NCBI GenBank assembly: GCA_017436255.1 | Contig: JAFSDK010000034.1 | Span: 1 to 64,000, forward strand | Length of the DNA stretch: 64,000 bases | Reading direction: 5' to 3' | From: Clostridia bacterium | Lineage (GTDB): Bacteria > Bacillota > Clostridia > Oscillospirales > Acutalibacteraceae | Part shown: positions 1 through 8,287 of the stretch, piece after piece | How positions within the stretch are numbered: the first letter of the stretch is position 1 | Layout of the letters: the number at the start of each line of letters is the position of its first letter | Notes under the pieces: model-generated | The model's database searches: none | What the model was told of the DNA's origin: nothing | What the model saw: the letters and a program-made list of their open reading frames with translations, nothing else | Made by a program: the position numbers and the translations under genes

Positions 1-92
1 AAAATGTCGCTGAGTTTCTCGCAAATCTCGGTATTCTTTTGGTCCCCTGAGAGTTGCGAAATTGCCTGTAATAATGCGGTTTTTCTGGTCAT
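1..92 (-). CDS. Start of an unrelated small ORF at the sigG break, partial
   Basis: An ATG at 92 is preceded by GAAAGGA 11 bases upstream. It opens a frame of 30 residues to the window edge: MTRKTALLQAISQLSG then DQKNTEICEKLSDI. This reads like the charged, helical N-terminus of a real protein. It is in a different frame from sigG and begins just after the point where SigG homology is lost. I cannot name the family. If the sequence is correctly assembled, this would be the first gene at one end of an element inserted in sigG. Confidence 0.35.
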   Translation of the reverse strand, partial: MTRKTALLQAISQLSGDQKNTEICEKLSDI

Positions 93-423
93 AGCTTTCA
101 AAATCCTTTCGTGGATTTCGACACTCTATAACCATTGGCACTGCATATGTGGAAAAACGCACACCGTGTGATGAATCGAAATTATCAATTGCCTTAATAA
201 GACCAATACAACCTACCTGAAATAAATCATCAAGATTTTCACCTCGACCTGTAAAACGCTGAACAACACTTAATACCAATCTCAAATTTCCATTAATAAG
301 CATTTCGCGTGCCGAAGCACTTCCCTTTTTTACAAGCAAAAGATATTCTTCTTTTTGACTTTCCTTTAACACGGGCAATTTTGAAGTATCTACACCGCAA
401 ATTACAACCTTTGTTTTATACAA
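1..423 (-). CDS. sigG: Sporulation sigma factor SigG, N-terminal part only; interrupted
   Basis: Forespore late sigma factor, which directs RNA polymerase to late forespore genes. The start is TTG at 423, seven bases after a GGAGGT ribosome binding site. Residues 5-17 (KVVICGVDTSKLPVL) are diagnostic of SigG rather than SigF. Region 2 follows, with NGNLRLVLSVVQRF, DDLFQVGCIGL and RFSTYAVPMVI. The family continues with GEIRRYLRDNN and regions 3-4, but here homology stops after Ile99 (base about 127). The frame stays open to base 1 but encodes unrelated residues (ECRNPRKDFESYD). A different start codon with a ribosome binding site lies at 92. The gene is therefore broken by an inserted element or by an assembly join. 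It is the last gene of the minus-strand unit. Identity of the first 99 residues is firm; the cause of the break is not known. Confidence 0.8.
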   Translation of the reverse strand, partial: MYKTKVVICGVDTSKLPVLKESQKEEYLLLVKKGSASAREMLINGNLRLVLSVVQRFTGRGENLDDLFQVGCIGLIKAIDNFDSSHGVRFSTYAVPMVIECRNPRKDFESYDQKNRIITGNFATLRGPKEYRDLRETQRHF

Positions 424-501
424 AGAAAACACCTCCGATAATAAAATTATTACCAGAGGTTATGTTAAATAATCCATTAAAATATAAAATTGCTAGAAAT
501 T

Positions 502-999
502 TTACTGTTTAAGTATACTCTCGAAATATTCAAAAGACTGCGCTTTAACATCATTCATCATTTGCAGTTTTTCATCAATACTAAATTCTGATGAAACTAT
601 ATTAAGCACTTCGCCTTTTGCAACTTCGGTCCTACCTAAAATAAGGTTAACAAGTTCTTTAATGTTAGGATGTGAAATCTCTTTAATTTTATTGCTCGTA
701 AGCGCTGCCTGAATGACGATTTCACCAATAATTTTGGAGCCGTATTCAATATCTTCTCCTAAAACAGCTTCATTATCAACTCGTGCAGATACTACATCAA
801 TGTTTTCATTATCTAAACTAAGGTTCTCTTCTAAATTTACCTCATCAAGATTTTTTAGATTTTCAATTTCAGTTTCAAGTCGGGTAATTATTTTTTTAAG
901 ATTTTGAAGTTCGTCATTAAGACGCTTATTAGAAAGTTCAGAAATCTGCAATCTATCAAATAACTGTCTATTCTGCTTTATCAGAAGGTTCTTGTTCAT
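502..999 (-). CDS. Coiled-coil protein of unknown function
   Basis: Not recognised. The chosen start, ATG at 999, has ACGGTGA six to seven bases upstream and overlaps the end of the AI-2E-type gene by 32 bases; a TTG at 1023 is possible but less likely. The 165-residue product has a heptad-like N-terminal half (about residues 10-55, rich in Leu, Lys, Glu and Asn), an acidic linker, and a compact C-terminal half ending SFEYFESILKQ. It has no signal peptide or membrane segment. It lies between a permease and sigG in the same direction, so it is probably cotranscribed with them, but this does not define a function. Confidence 0.7.
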   Translation of the reverse strand: MNKNLLIKQNRQLFDRLQISELSNKRLNDELQNLKKIITRLETEIENLKNLDEVNLEENLSLDNENIDVVSARVDNEAVLGEDIEYGSKIIGEIVIQAALTSNKIKEISHPNIKELVNLILGRTEVAKGEVLNIVSSEFSIDEKLQMMNDVKAQSFEYFESILKQ

Positions 1000-2251
1000 T
1001 ATTTTCACCGTCCGCAATTTCAATTAATGGTCCGCCTGACTTAGCGTATGCCTCAGTATTACAGGGTAGATTTTTCTTTTTTAAGAAATGCTCAAAAATT
1101 CTCTTTAATATGTAATGTAATACCGCAAAGGTAGGAACACCTAAAAGCATTCCGAGTATACCGAACAAACCGCCGCCCAAAACTATAGCAAACACAACCC
1201 AAAAAGCCGAAATGCCCGTTGATTCACCCAAGATTTTAGGACTGATGATATTACCTTCAACCATTTGTAAAACAATAATAAATATAACAAAATACAAACA
1301 TTTAAGCGGATCATACAATAGAAGCAAAAAGGCACAAGGAATAGTACCAATGTAAGGTCCAAATATCGGAATCAAATCAGTTGCGGCAATAATTACTGTA
1401 ATAAGCATTGGATACGGTAATCGCATAATTGTTACACCAACAAAACAAACAACACCTATAATAAGAGCGTTAATAAGTTTACCATTAATGTATCCTAAGA
1501 AAATTTGATTACTCTTCTTACCGATATCGATTAAGAAATTAACATTTTTTTGACTAAAAAATGCATAAAGCATCTTTTTCAACTGTGCTTTAAACATACG
1601 CTTATTAGCAAGAGCATATACGGCGACAATAATACCGATAACAAAATCTGCCAAGAAGGTAGCAATATTAACAACACCGGTATAAATAGCGGTAATTAGT
1701 TTACCTGCGTTGCTCTCAAAAACACCCAACCAATCCGAAGTGTTAAGATAATTATCAACCGTAATTTTAATATCACTTGGCAAATCATTATAGAAGTTGT
1801 TAAGTAAACTATCCTTGTTGGTAATGGTATTGTCAACCCATACCATAAATTCGCCCCAACGACCAGAAAAATCACTAGCAAACTCAGTAATGCTGGTTAC
1901 AAAACTCGGTATTATGGCATATATTAAAATTAAAATAATTAAAATAAACGCTATTAATGATACGCCAATACCGAAATATAGAGATAATTTTGGAAAATCC
2001 TTACCCTTTTTTGACAATTTTTTGAAAAACCTATTAAAGTGCTTAGCAAAAAAGTTAGTCAAAGGATTAACTAAATATGCAATAACCAATCCAACAATAA
2101 CAGGTTGAAGAATTGAAAAAATTCTACTAATACCTGCCGTTATGTAATTAAATTTATAAAAGAAAAAGAATAAAACAACTACTGCCGCAATAACAGCAAA
2201 AATCATTAAACCGATTTTAAGTAGCGAGTTTTTATTATTGTCGAATCTCAT
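968..2251 (-). CDS. AI-2E family transporter (PerM/YtvI-like permease)
   Basis: Integral membrane protein of the AI-2E transporter family (PF01594), about 427 residues. Hydrophobic segments occur near the N-terminus (two), around residue 90, and in a cluster through the C-terminal half. Family-typical stretches are LQPVIVGLVIAYLVNPL and TDLIPIFGPYIGTIP. The central, more polar loop before the C-terminal helices is also typical. ATG at 2251 is preferred because AGGTGA lies directly upstream; a GTG at 2269 would extend it by six residues. It overlaps the vanZ-like gene by 17 bases. In spore formers this family includes the sporulation protein YtvI. The substrate cannot be deduced. Confidence 0.85.
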   Translation of the reverse strand: MRFDNNKNSLLKIGLMIFAVIAAVVVLFFFFYKFNYITAGISRIFSILQPVIVGLVIAYLVNPLTNFFAKHFNRFFKKLSKKGKDFPKLSLYFGIGVSLIAFILIILILIYAIIPSFVTSITEFASDFSGRWGEFMVWVDNTITNKDSLLNNFYNDLPSDIKITVDNYLNTSDWLGVFESNAGKLITAIYTGVVNIATFLADFVIGIIVAVYALANKRMFKAQLKKMLYAFFSQKNVNFLIDIGKKSNQIFLGYINGKLINALIIGVVCFVGVTIMRLPYPMLITVIIAATDLIPIFGPYIGTIPCAFLLLLYDPLKCLYFVIFIIVLQMVEGNIISPKILGESTGISAFWVVFAIVLGGGLFGILGMLLGVPTFAVLHYILKRIFEHFLKKKNLPCNTEAYAKSGGPLIEIADGENNEQEPSDKAE

Positions 2252-2744
2252 TTTCACCTGAAGATACACCTCTAAATCTTTTAATTAGTAAAGTAAAAAT
2301 AATAAAAACTAAAATACCAAAAATCATGCCAGAAGCATCGAGCAACACGTCACTTACTTGGCATGAACGCCCAGGTATAAAATATTGATGAATCTCATCA
2401 CTACAAGAAAATACAAACGCAATTAAAAAAGCAAAAATATATCCGCACGCTTTCTCAAGGCACTTAAAACTATGGAAAAATCCACTAAGCAAAAACGCGA
2501 GTGCCATATAGACAGAAAAATGCGCCGCTTTTCTTGCAAGAAGTTGATAACTAATAATGATTTCCTCTTGTTGTTCTGCAGATAATTCCTCAAAATCATT
2601 TAGAAAAACTTTGGCAGCAAACTCAATAAAGCCGCCACTTTGTGCGGTTGAAACATCAGCAGGTTGATGCGACATAATAAAAATAAATGTCATAACCGCC
2701 AGAGAAAGCACCAAGCAAGAATATCTAATAAAAGTATTTTTCAT
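2235..2744 (-). CDS. VanZ family membrane protein
   Basis: Small membrane protein of the VanZ-like family (PF04892), about 169 residues. It has an N-terminal transmembrane helix, the motif FIMSHQPADVST, a central pair of helices, and the typical DEIHQYFIPGRSCQVSDVLLDASG segment before the last helix. The family includes teicoplanin-resistance VanZ, but most members are of unknown function, so no resistance is claimed. ATG at 2744 lacks a clear ribosome binding site; a TTG sits two codons upstream. A GC-rich hairpin lies between it and the upstream hydrolase gene. Confidence 0.85.
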   Translation of the reverse strand: MKNTFIRYSCLVLSLAVMTFIFIMSHQPADVSTAQSGGFIEFAAKVFLNDFEELSAEQQEEIIISYQLLARKAAHFSVYMALAFLLSGFFHSFKCLEKACGYIFAFLIAFVFSCSDEIHQYFIPGRSCQVSDVLLDASGMIFGILVFIIFTLLIKRFRGVSSGENEIRQ

Positions 2745-2756
2745 AATCAAAATGTC

Positions 2757-2781
2757 AAAGGGGCAAACAGAATGCCCCTTT
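2757..2781 (-). terminator. Hairpin after the M23 hydrolase gene
   Basis: A nine-base-pair stem, AAAGGGGCA with TGCCCCTTT and a seven-base loop, lies 14 bases after the hydrolase stop codon. The following T tract is short, so it may terminate only part of transcription and let the rest run into vanZ. Confidence 0.5.
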
Positions 2782-2794
2782 ATTTATCAAATAA

Positions 2795-4012
2795 TTATTT
2801 TACGTAAGGGTATGGATTTACCCAACCACCGTTTATTGCGATACCAAAATGTAAATGATAACCTGTTGACCAACCTGTGGTGCCAACATAACCGATGGTT
2901 TGTCCACCCTTGACCTTTGCTTTTACCTTGATTCCGCTCGCAGATTTTTTAAGATGAGCATAAATAGTTAAATATTGTTTACCTTTATATTTACCATGGT
3001 CAATACGTACATTATTACCGTAACCGCCACCGCAACCACAACTATAATTTTTACCATAGTTATGTCCGCAACCATTATAAACGTGCGATACAACACCGGC
3101 TGCAGAAGCCACAACCTTTTTACCGGCAATGCTTCCGCCCGCAATATCAATACCCTTATGGTTGCCTCTATGAACCGAATCGTTGCTCTGCCAATAAGCA
3201 CTAATGTAACTGTAACCCGGCACAGGCCATTGGAACTTACCATTAAACGTACCGGAGTATGCAGGCGTTCCACTTAGCAAAGAATCAAGATATGCTTCTT
3301 TTTGTGCGATTTGCTTTTCAATGCTTGTATTTTTACCGGTAAGTTCGGCCTCTTCTTTATTAATTTGGTTAACCAAACCATTAACCTCTGCAACTTGCTT
3401 GTTAAGTTTTGCTTTTTTAGAAGCAAGTGTTGCTTTAAGCTCGTCTTGTTTAGCTTGACGTTTTTTGTTATTTTCAATCTCTGCTTGAATTTCAGAAATT
3501 GCAACAATAATTTTATCCACAAGCACCTTATCTTGTACCGACATCGACTGTGAAAGTTCAGAGAGCATCAAAAACTCTGAAAAAGATTCTGCACCAAGCA
3601 AAATTTGAATATTGTTTGATGTATTGTTTAAATGCATTGAGCGAATTCTCTTTTTAAATCGCTCTTTTGTAGAATCAATCTCAGCATTTTTCTTAGCAAT
3701 ATTTGCCTCGCTTTTTGCAATTTCTTTTTTAAATTTAACAATCAACTCATTACAAGCATTAATCTCTGCTTGTGTAGCGTTAACCTGTCTTTGATAAGCG
3801 TTTCTTAAGGTAACCTTGTCAGCCTTTTGGGCTTTAAGTTTCTTAATTTCGGCTTCCAATTTTTTAGATTGTGCCTCAAGATCCGCAATATCTTGTTTAG
3901 TTTCATCCACCTCATTTGCTGATACCGAAACAAAACCGATAGAACAAGCGCCAATAATCATTGTAAGAACAAATAAAACTGAAAGAATGCGCTTAACTGT
4001 CAATTTATTCAT
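2795..4012 (-). CDS. Secreted murein hydrolase activator/M23 endopeptidase with coiled coil (EnvC/PcsB-like)
   Basis: Predicted cell-wall hydrolase, or activator of one, acting outside the membrane at division or sporulation septa. A signal peptide covers residues 1-32 (hydrophobic core ILSVLFVLTMIIGACSIGF, cleavage near VSA-NE). A long coiled coil, about residues 36-245, has repeated KK/EAEI heptads like the EnvC/PcsB N-terminal domain. The C-terminal LytM/M23 domain (about 280-405) carries the zinc-ligand motifs HKGID (HxxxD) and GYHLHFG (HxH). It lies just downstream of ftsX and ftsE on the same strand. That fits the family rule that FtsEX controls a coiled-coil hydrolase across the membrane. 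Complete at 405 residues. Confidence 0.92.
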   Translation of the reverse strand: MNKLTVKRILSVLFVLTMIIGACSIGFVSVSANEVDETKQDIADLEAQSKKLEAEIKKLKAQKADKVTLRNAYQRQVNATQAEINACNELIVKFKKEIAKSEANIAKKNAEIDSTKERFKKRIRSMHLNNTSNNIQILLGAESFSEFLMLSELSQSMSVQDKVLVDKIIVAISEIQAEIENNKKRQAKQDELKATLASKKAKLNKQVAEVNGLVNQINKEEAELTGKNTSIEKQIAQKEAYLDSLLSGTPAYSGTFNGKFQWPVPGYSYISAYWQSNDSVHRGNHKGIDIAGGSIAGKKVVASAAGVVSHVYNGCGHNYGKNYSCGCGGGYGNNVRIDHGKYKGKQYLTIYAHLKKSASGIKVKAKVKGGQTIGYVGTTGWSTGYHLHFGIAINGGWVNPYPYVK

Positions 4013-4032
4013 AAAATCCTCCGAAAAAAAGT

Positions 4033-5025
4033 TTAAAGAGCGGAAAACTCACTGCCTTCACGGCGAAGATATTTGCCAATCATAATAACACTGCCAAACA
4101 CACCTGCCAGCACACCAATTGCGGCAAATATACCTAGCAATAACCAAGCTGCCTCGCCGAAAGGTACAACTTGTGATGTACCTAAAGTACCCATAATAGT
4201 ATCAAGGGCAACACGATAACAGAAGTAAACAAGGCATTCAGAAAGTAAAGCAGAAATTATACCAATAATAATACCTTCAACTACAAATGGTATACGAATA
4301 AACGCATCGGTAGCACCTACTGCCTTCATAATACTAATCTGCAACTTTCTGTTGTACATAGTAACACGTATTGTGTTAGAAACAATAAGTAAAGAAATAA
4401 ATAAAAGAATACCGATAATCCAAGTTCCCGCAACGGAAACACCTTTTTTAATTGAATTAATGGTATTGGCAAGCTCTGCTTGTGACTGTATAGAATCAAC
4501 GCCCTTAACAGCGGCAATTTTATCAACCGTTTCTTCAAAATTCTCCATACTTGAAAGGGTTACCTTAGCGCCATCTGATAGCGGGTTTCCACCCTCTTCG
4601 TCAAGGAATTCAAAGTATTGCTCTTTACCTGCCAGAACAGACACTTTTAATACTTCCAAAGCTTTTTCTTTTGAAATATATTCAACATTATTTTCAACGT
4701 TTTCAATCTTTTCGATTTCTGCTATAACTGCCATTGCCTCTTGCTCGTTATGAACAAGATACATATCATCGGTTAGTTTATCCGCAGAAACGGGATTTTC
4801 ATCGGCATATATTACCGAGTTTTTATCGTTAAAAAATACCATAACAACATTTTGTTTTTCAAGGTTTCCAAGAGCCAAATCAATGTTGAATGAAACGAGT
4901 AAAGCGAGACCGATTAAAACCATACAAGCAACTAAAACACCTATTGACGCAAAAGTCATTAGTCGATTAACCCATACGTTTTTAAATCCTTCTTTTGTGA
5001 GGTATCTCATACTTGAAAATTTCAT
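4033..5025 (-). CDS. ftsX: Permease-like cell-division protein FtsX
   Basis: Membrane partner of FtsE, 330 residues. It has an N-terminal transmembrane helix (about 22-48), a large extracellular loop (about 50-190) and three C-terminal transmembrane helices, the last two near 240-320. The segment VSNTIRVTMYNRKLQISIMKAVGA is the FtsX signature. The stop of ftsE and the start of ftsX overlap by one base (ATAATGA type), so the two are translationally coupled. The extracellular loop is expected to contact the coiled coil of the M23 hydrolase encoded 21 bases downstream. The complex couples ATP hydrolysis to wall cleavage in division or spore formation. Confidence 0.95.
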   Translation of the reverse strand: MKFSSMRYLTKEGFKNVWVNRLMTFASIGVLVACMVLIGLALLVSFNIDLALGNLEKQNVVMVFFNDKNSVIYADENPVSADKLTDDMYLVHNEQEAMAVIAEIEKIENVENNVEYISKEKALEVLKVSVLAGKEQYFEFLDEEGGNPLSDGAKVTLSSMENFEETVDKIAAVKGVDSIQSQAELANTINSIKKGVSVAGTWIIGILLFISLLIVSNTIRVTMYNRKLQISIMKAVGATDAFIRIPFVVEGIIIGIISALLSECLVYFCYRVALDTIMGTLGTSQVVPFGEAAWLLLGIFAAIGVLAGVFGSVIMIGKYLRREGSEFSAL

Positions 5026-5732
5026 TATTCCATACCTCCCGCATTGTCGGCAACAATCTTACCACCATCAAGCATAATCACGCGATGATGAAAATCACGA
5101 ACCAAATTATGGTCATGTGTAACCATAAGAATTGTTGTACCTTTTTGATTGATAGCACTAAGAAGTGACACGATCTCGTAAGACATATTGGGATCAACGT
5201 TGCCTGTTGGCTCGTCCGCAATAATTAAATCAGGTGAATTTACAAGCGCACGAGCAAGGCCTACACGCTGTTGTTCACCACCGGATAACTGATTCGGCAT
5301 AGAACGTGCTTTATGACCAAGACCAACAAGGCTTAAAGCTTTTGAAACTTCTTTTCTAATTGTTCTGGGTGAAGCGCCAACAACGTGCATAGCAAAAGCA
5401 ACATTGTCAAAAACGTTCATAGTAGGTATTAAACGGAAGTCCTGAAAAACAATACCCATTGTACGTCTTAAAAGCGGTACGTTTCTGCGACGTAATTTTG
5501 TAAGGTTGAAACCGTTAACCATAATAGTACCGGTATTAGCCTTTTCTTCACGCATAATAAGTTTCATAAATGTACTTTTACCGGCACCTGAAGAGCCTAC
5601 AACAAAGACGAACTCGCCCTTGTTAATTTGTATATTCACATCACTTAACGCATGAGTACCACTGTTATAGGTTTTTGAAACACCGTTAAACTCAATAATG
5701 GGATTAGGTGTTTGTTGAAACGCTAAATCCAT
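5025..5732 (-). CDS. ftsE: Cell-division ATP-binding protein FtsE
   Basis: ABC-type ATPase of the FtsEX complex, 235 residues, cytoplasmic face of the membrane. Visible motifs are Walker A GSSGAGKST (about residue 46), the Q-loop FQDFRL, signature LSGGEQQR, Walker B DLIIADEPTGNVDP and the H-loop VTHDHN. A ten-residue N-terminal extension before IIEFNGVSKTY is unusual but plausible. It follows the PucR/CdaR-type regulator gene by 23 bases, so the two may be cotranscribed. Confidence 0.95.
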   Translation of the reverse strand: MDLAFQQTPNPIIEFNGVSKTYNSGTHALSDVNIQINKGEFVFVVGSSGAGKSTFMKLIMREEKANTGTIMVNGFNLTKLRRRNVPLLRRTMGIVFQDFRLIPTMNVFDNVAFAMHVVGASPRTIRKEVSKALSLVGLGHKARSMPNQLSGGEQQRVGLARALVNSPDLIIADEPTGNVDPNMSYEIVSLLSAINQKGTTILMVTHDHNLVRDFHHRVIMLDGGKIVADNAGGME

Positions 5733-5755
5733 AATATTTAAAATCCTACCTTTGT

Positions 5756-6841
5756 TTAATACTTAATTGGATTTGCTTTAAGATACTTATTAACCATAAG
5801 CGCAATTTTGAAGATAATGGCATGGTCAAACTCGCGAAGATCAAGACCTGTGATTTTTTTAATTTTATCAAGTCTGTACACAAGAGTGTTTCTGTGAACA
5901 AAAAGTTTTCTTGATGTTTCAGAAACATTAAGGTTATTCTCAAAGAAACGTTGAATTGTAAAAAGTGTTTCTTGGTCAAGACTTTCAATTGAACCGCGCT
6001 TAAACACTTCACTTAAATATGTTTCACAAAGTGTTGTGGGTAACTGATAAATTAGTCTTGCAATACCAAGATTATCATAGTTAATAATCGACTTATCGGT
6101 ATCAAAAACTTTGCCGACCTCAAGGGCTGCCTGTGCCTCTTTAAATGATTTTGCTAAATCTTTAATATTTTCGACAGTGGATCCAATACCAATTACAACA
6201 TGGCAATAAAACTCACCTGATAGTGTGTCGGCAATTGAAGATGCGAGATTTTCAATATCCTTAGATAAAATATCCTGCTTAACCTCTTTAACAAGAGCAA
6301 CATCTGTTTCGTTAATATTTATAACAAAATCTTTATTTTTATCAGGGAAAAGATTTTGAACAACATCGTATATAGAAACATCATTTTTGTCAAGTGCACG
6401 AATAAGAATAACACTTCTGGTTTCATCGCTATTAAAATATAATTCACGAGCCTTTATGTATATATCACCCGGAAGAATATTATCGAGAATAATATTTTTA
6501 ATAAAATTACGACGATCATATTTCTCGTCATAATAAAATTTAATATTTGTGAAGGAAATAGCAATAATTGAACAATATTTCTCTGCTAACGGGTCATCAC
6601 CCTGAACAAATGCATAATAATCTAACTGATCACTATTACCCAATGCTTTAACAGTATAACCATTAACAATGGTGCTTTTACTGCCAATATTAGTATGAAA
6701 TTCTTGTGCGTCAATATTTTCACCAATTCTGCCTAAATCACTACAAGCAATTATGTTAAAATTAGAATCAAGTACACCGATTGTACAATCAATTGTTGAA
6801 CGCATTTGATGAATAACACTTTGAAATAATCTGTTAGCCAT
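5756..6841 (-). CDS. PucR/CdaR-type transcriptional regulator
   Basis: DNA-binding regulator of 361 residues. The C-terminus (about 295-355) is a PucR-type helix-turn-helix, VSETSRKLFVHRNTLVYRLD followed by KIKKITGLDLREF. The region before it (about 150-260) resembles the GGDEF-like domain of CdaR/PucR proteins, and the N-terminus (MANRLFQSVIHQMRSTID) precedes a sensor-like region. ATG at 6841 is placed seven bases after GGAGGG; the longer open frame would begin inside that site. A sigma-A-like promoter lies upstream. Its ligand and targets are unknown. Its place ahead of ftsEX suggests, but does not prove, a link to wall or division control. Confidence 0.85.
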   Translation of the reverse strand: MANRLFQSVIHQMRSTIDCTIGVLDSNFNIIACSDLGRIGENIDAQEFHTNIGSKSTIVNGYTVKALGNSDQLDYYAFVQGDDPLAEKYCSIIAISFTNIKFYYDEKYDRRNFIKNIILDNILPGDIYIKARELYFNSDETRSVILIRALDKNDVSIYDVVQNLFPDKNKDFVININETDVALVKEVKQDILSKDIENLASSIADTLSGEFYCHVVIGIGSTVENIKDLAKSFKEAQAALEVGKVFDTDKSIINYDNLGIARLIYQLPTTLCETYLSEVFKRGSIESLDQETLFTIQRFFENNLNVSETSRKLFVHRNTLVYRLDKIKKITGLDLREFDHAIIFKIALMVNKYLKANPIKY

Positions 6842-6896
6842 TAAAAATCCCTCCACTAAAATAAAGCAAAATAACCCAAAATATTTTTATGTATAT

Positions 6897-6925
6897 ATTA
6901 TACATAAATTTTATGGTTTTTTCAA
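6897..6925 (-). promoter_or_regulatory. Sigma-A-like promoter of the regulator-ftsEX unit
   Basis: On the minus strand TTGAAA (6925-6920) and TATAAT (6902-6897) are separated by 17 bases, about 55 bases upstream of the regulator start codon. Confidence 0.7.
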
Positions 6926-6966
6926 GAGTATTTAACAAAAAAGTTACAAATTTATTACAAAAAAAT

Positions 6967-6995
6967 AAGTGCCACTCTATTAAAGAGTAGCACTT
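6967..6995 (-). terminator. Terminator after the sugar-ABC ATPase gene
   Basis: An 11-base-pair stem, AAGTGCTACTC with GAGTGGCACTT on the minus strand (one G-U pair, seven-base loop), is followed by a T-rich run. It lies 15 bases past the stop codon of the ATPase gene. Confidence 0.75.
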
Positions 6996-7009
6996 AAAAC
7001 AAATTATAC

Positions 7010-8152
7010 TTAGTTTGTAACTGTAAGTTCGGTATCCTTATCGAAGAGATGAATATTATCAGCTTCGAAAGCGATCTTAATCTTATCACCGGGACGAGCA
7101 GTAGAAGTCGGAGCAACACGTGCATTAATTGCCTGACCTTCACAATTCATGTAAAGATAGGTTTCAGCACCCATAAGCTCGGTAACTTCAACATCTGCTT
7201 CAACAATGCTATCAGGATTAGCAGCAATGATTTCAGGTTCGTTATGAACATGTTCAGGACGAATACCTAAAATAATCTCTTTGCCAATATATTCCTTAAG
7301 ACGATCATCAGCATTTTTAGAAGCCGGTAACTTAATCTTATACTTAACACCTGCACGAGTTTTGGTATCTTCTGAACCAAACTCAAAATAGTAGGTATCG
7401 TTTTCACAAAGTATAACACCATCAATGAAGTTCATCTGAGGTGAACCGATAAATCCGGCAACGAATAGGTTGCAAGGTTCAAGATACAACTTTTGAGGAG
7501 TATCAACCTGCTGAATAAGACCATTCTTCATAACTACGATTCTGGTACCCATTGTCATAGCTTCTGTCTGGTCGTGAGTAACGTAAATGAAGGTTGTACC
7601 AAGTCTCTGGTGGAGTTTTGAAATCTCGGTACGCATTTGTGCACGAAGTTTAGCATCAAGGTTAGAAAGCGGTTCGTCAAGAAGGAATACCTTAGGCTCA
7701 CGAACGATAGCACGACCAAGCGCTACACGCTGACGCTGACCACCCGACAAAGCCTTAGGCTTACGCTCGAGCAAATGTTCAATATCAAGAATACGTGCTG
7801 CCTCTTCAACACGACGCTTAATTTCATCTTTAGAAACCTTTCTAAGTTTAAGACCGAATGCCATGTTATCAAAAACTGACATATGAGGATAAAGAGCATA
7901 GTTCTGGAAAACCATCGCAATATCTCTATCCTTAGGTGCTACATCATTTACAAGACGATCGCCAATGTAAACTTCACCATCAGAAATTTCTTCAAGACCG
8001 GCAACCATACGAAGAGTAGTAGATTTACCACAACCCGAAGGGCCAACAAGAATAATAAATTCCTTGTCTTTGATCTCAAGATTGAAATCGGAAACGGCTA
8101 CAACACCGCCAGGGTATCTCTTGTAGACGTTACGAAGTGACAAACTTGCCAT
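7010..8152 (-). CDS. Sugar ABC transporter ATP-binding protein (UgpC/MsmX/MalK family)
   Basis: Energy-coupling subunit for CUT1-type sugar importers, 380 residues. The nucleotide-binding domain has Walker [11 protein letters not shown]-loop [16 protein letters not shown], signature LSGGQRQR, Walker [17 protein letters not shown] and switch histidine VTHDQ. A C-terminal TOBE/MalK-type regulatory domain follows ([24 protein letters not shown]). No permease or binding-protein gene is nearby. This matches MsmX-like ATPases that serve several sugar transporters encoded elsewhere. It is monocistronic, with its own terminator and an AGGAGG ribosome binding site. Confidence 0.93.
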   Translation of the reverse strand: MASLSLRNVYKRYPGGVVAVSDFNLEIKDKEFIILVGPSGCGKSTTLRMVAGLEEISDGEVYIGDRLVNDVAPKDRDIAMVFQNYALYPHMSVFDNMAFGLKLRKVSKDEIKRRVEEAARILDIEHLLERKPKALSGGQRQRVALGRAIVREPKVFLLDEPLSNLDAKLRAQMRTEISKLHQRLGTTFIYVTHDQTEAMTMGTRIVVMKNGLIQQVDTPQKLYLEPCNLFVAGFIGSPQMNFIDGVILCENDTYYFEFGSEDTKTRAGVKYKIKLPASKNADDRLKEYIGKEIILGIRPEHVHNEPEIIAANPDSIVEADVEVTELMGAETYLYMNCEGQAINARVAPTSTARPGDKIKIAFEADNIHLFDKDTELTVTN

Positions 8153-8287
8153 TTGAACAGACCTCCTAAATATTTAAAGCCATAAGATTACCCAAATATT
8201 ATACCGCTATAGCACAAAAAATACTATTGATAAATTGTACAATGTTTGAGGGATTTTTTGTTTGTAATTTACAAATTTTTTAAACAT

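Noticed and set aside
3274..3553. Open frames on both strands inside the M23 hydrolase coding region
   Set aside because: They follow from the repetitive coiled-coil codon use and have no ribosome binding sites.
8153..8287. Possible riboswitch or attenuator upstream of the sugar-ABC ATPase
   Set aside because: AT-rich stretch with only a TATAAT-like box and a short ATTGTACAAT palindrome; no recognisable riboswitch core or terminator/antiterminator pair.
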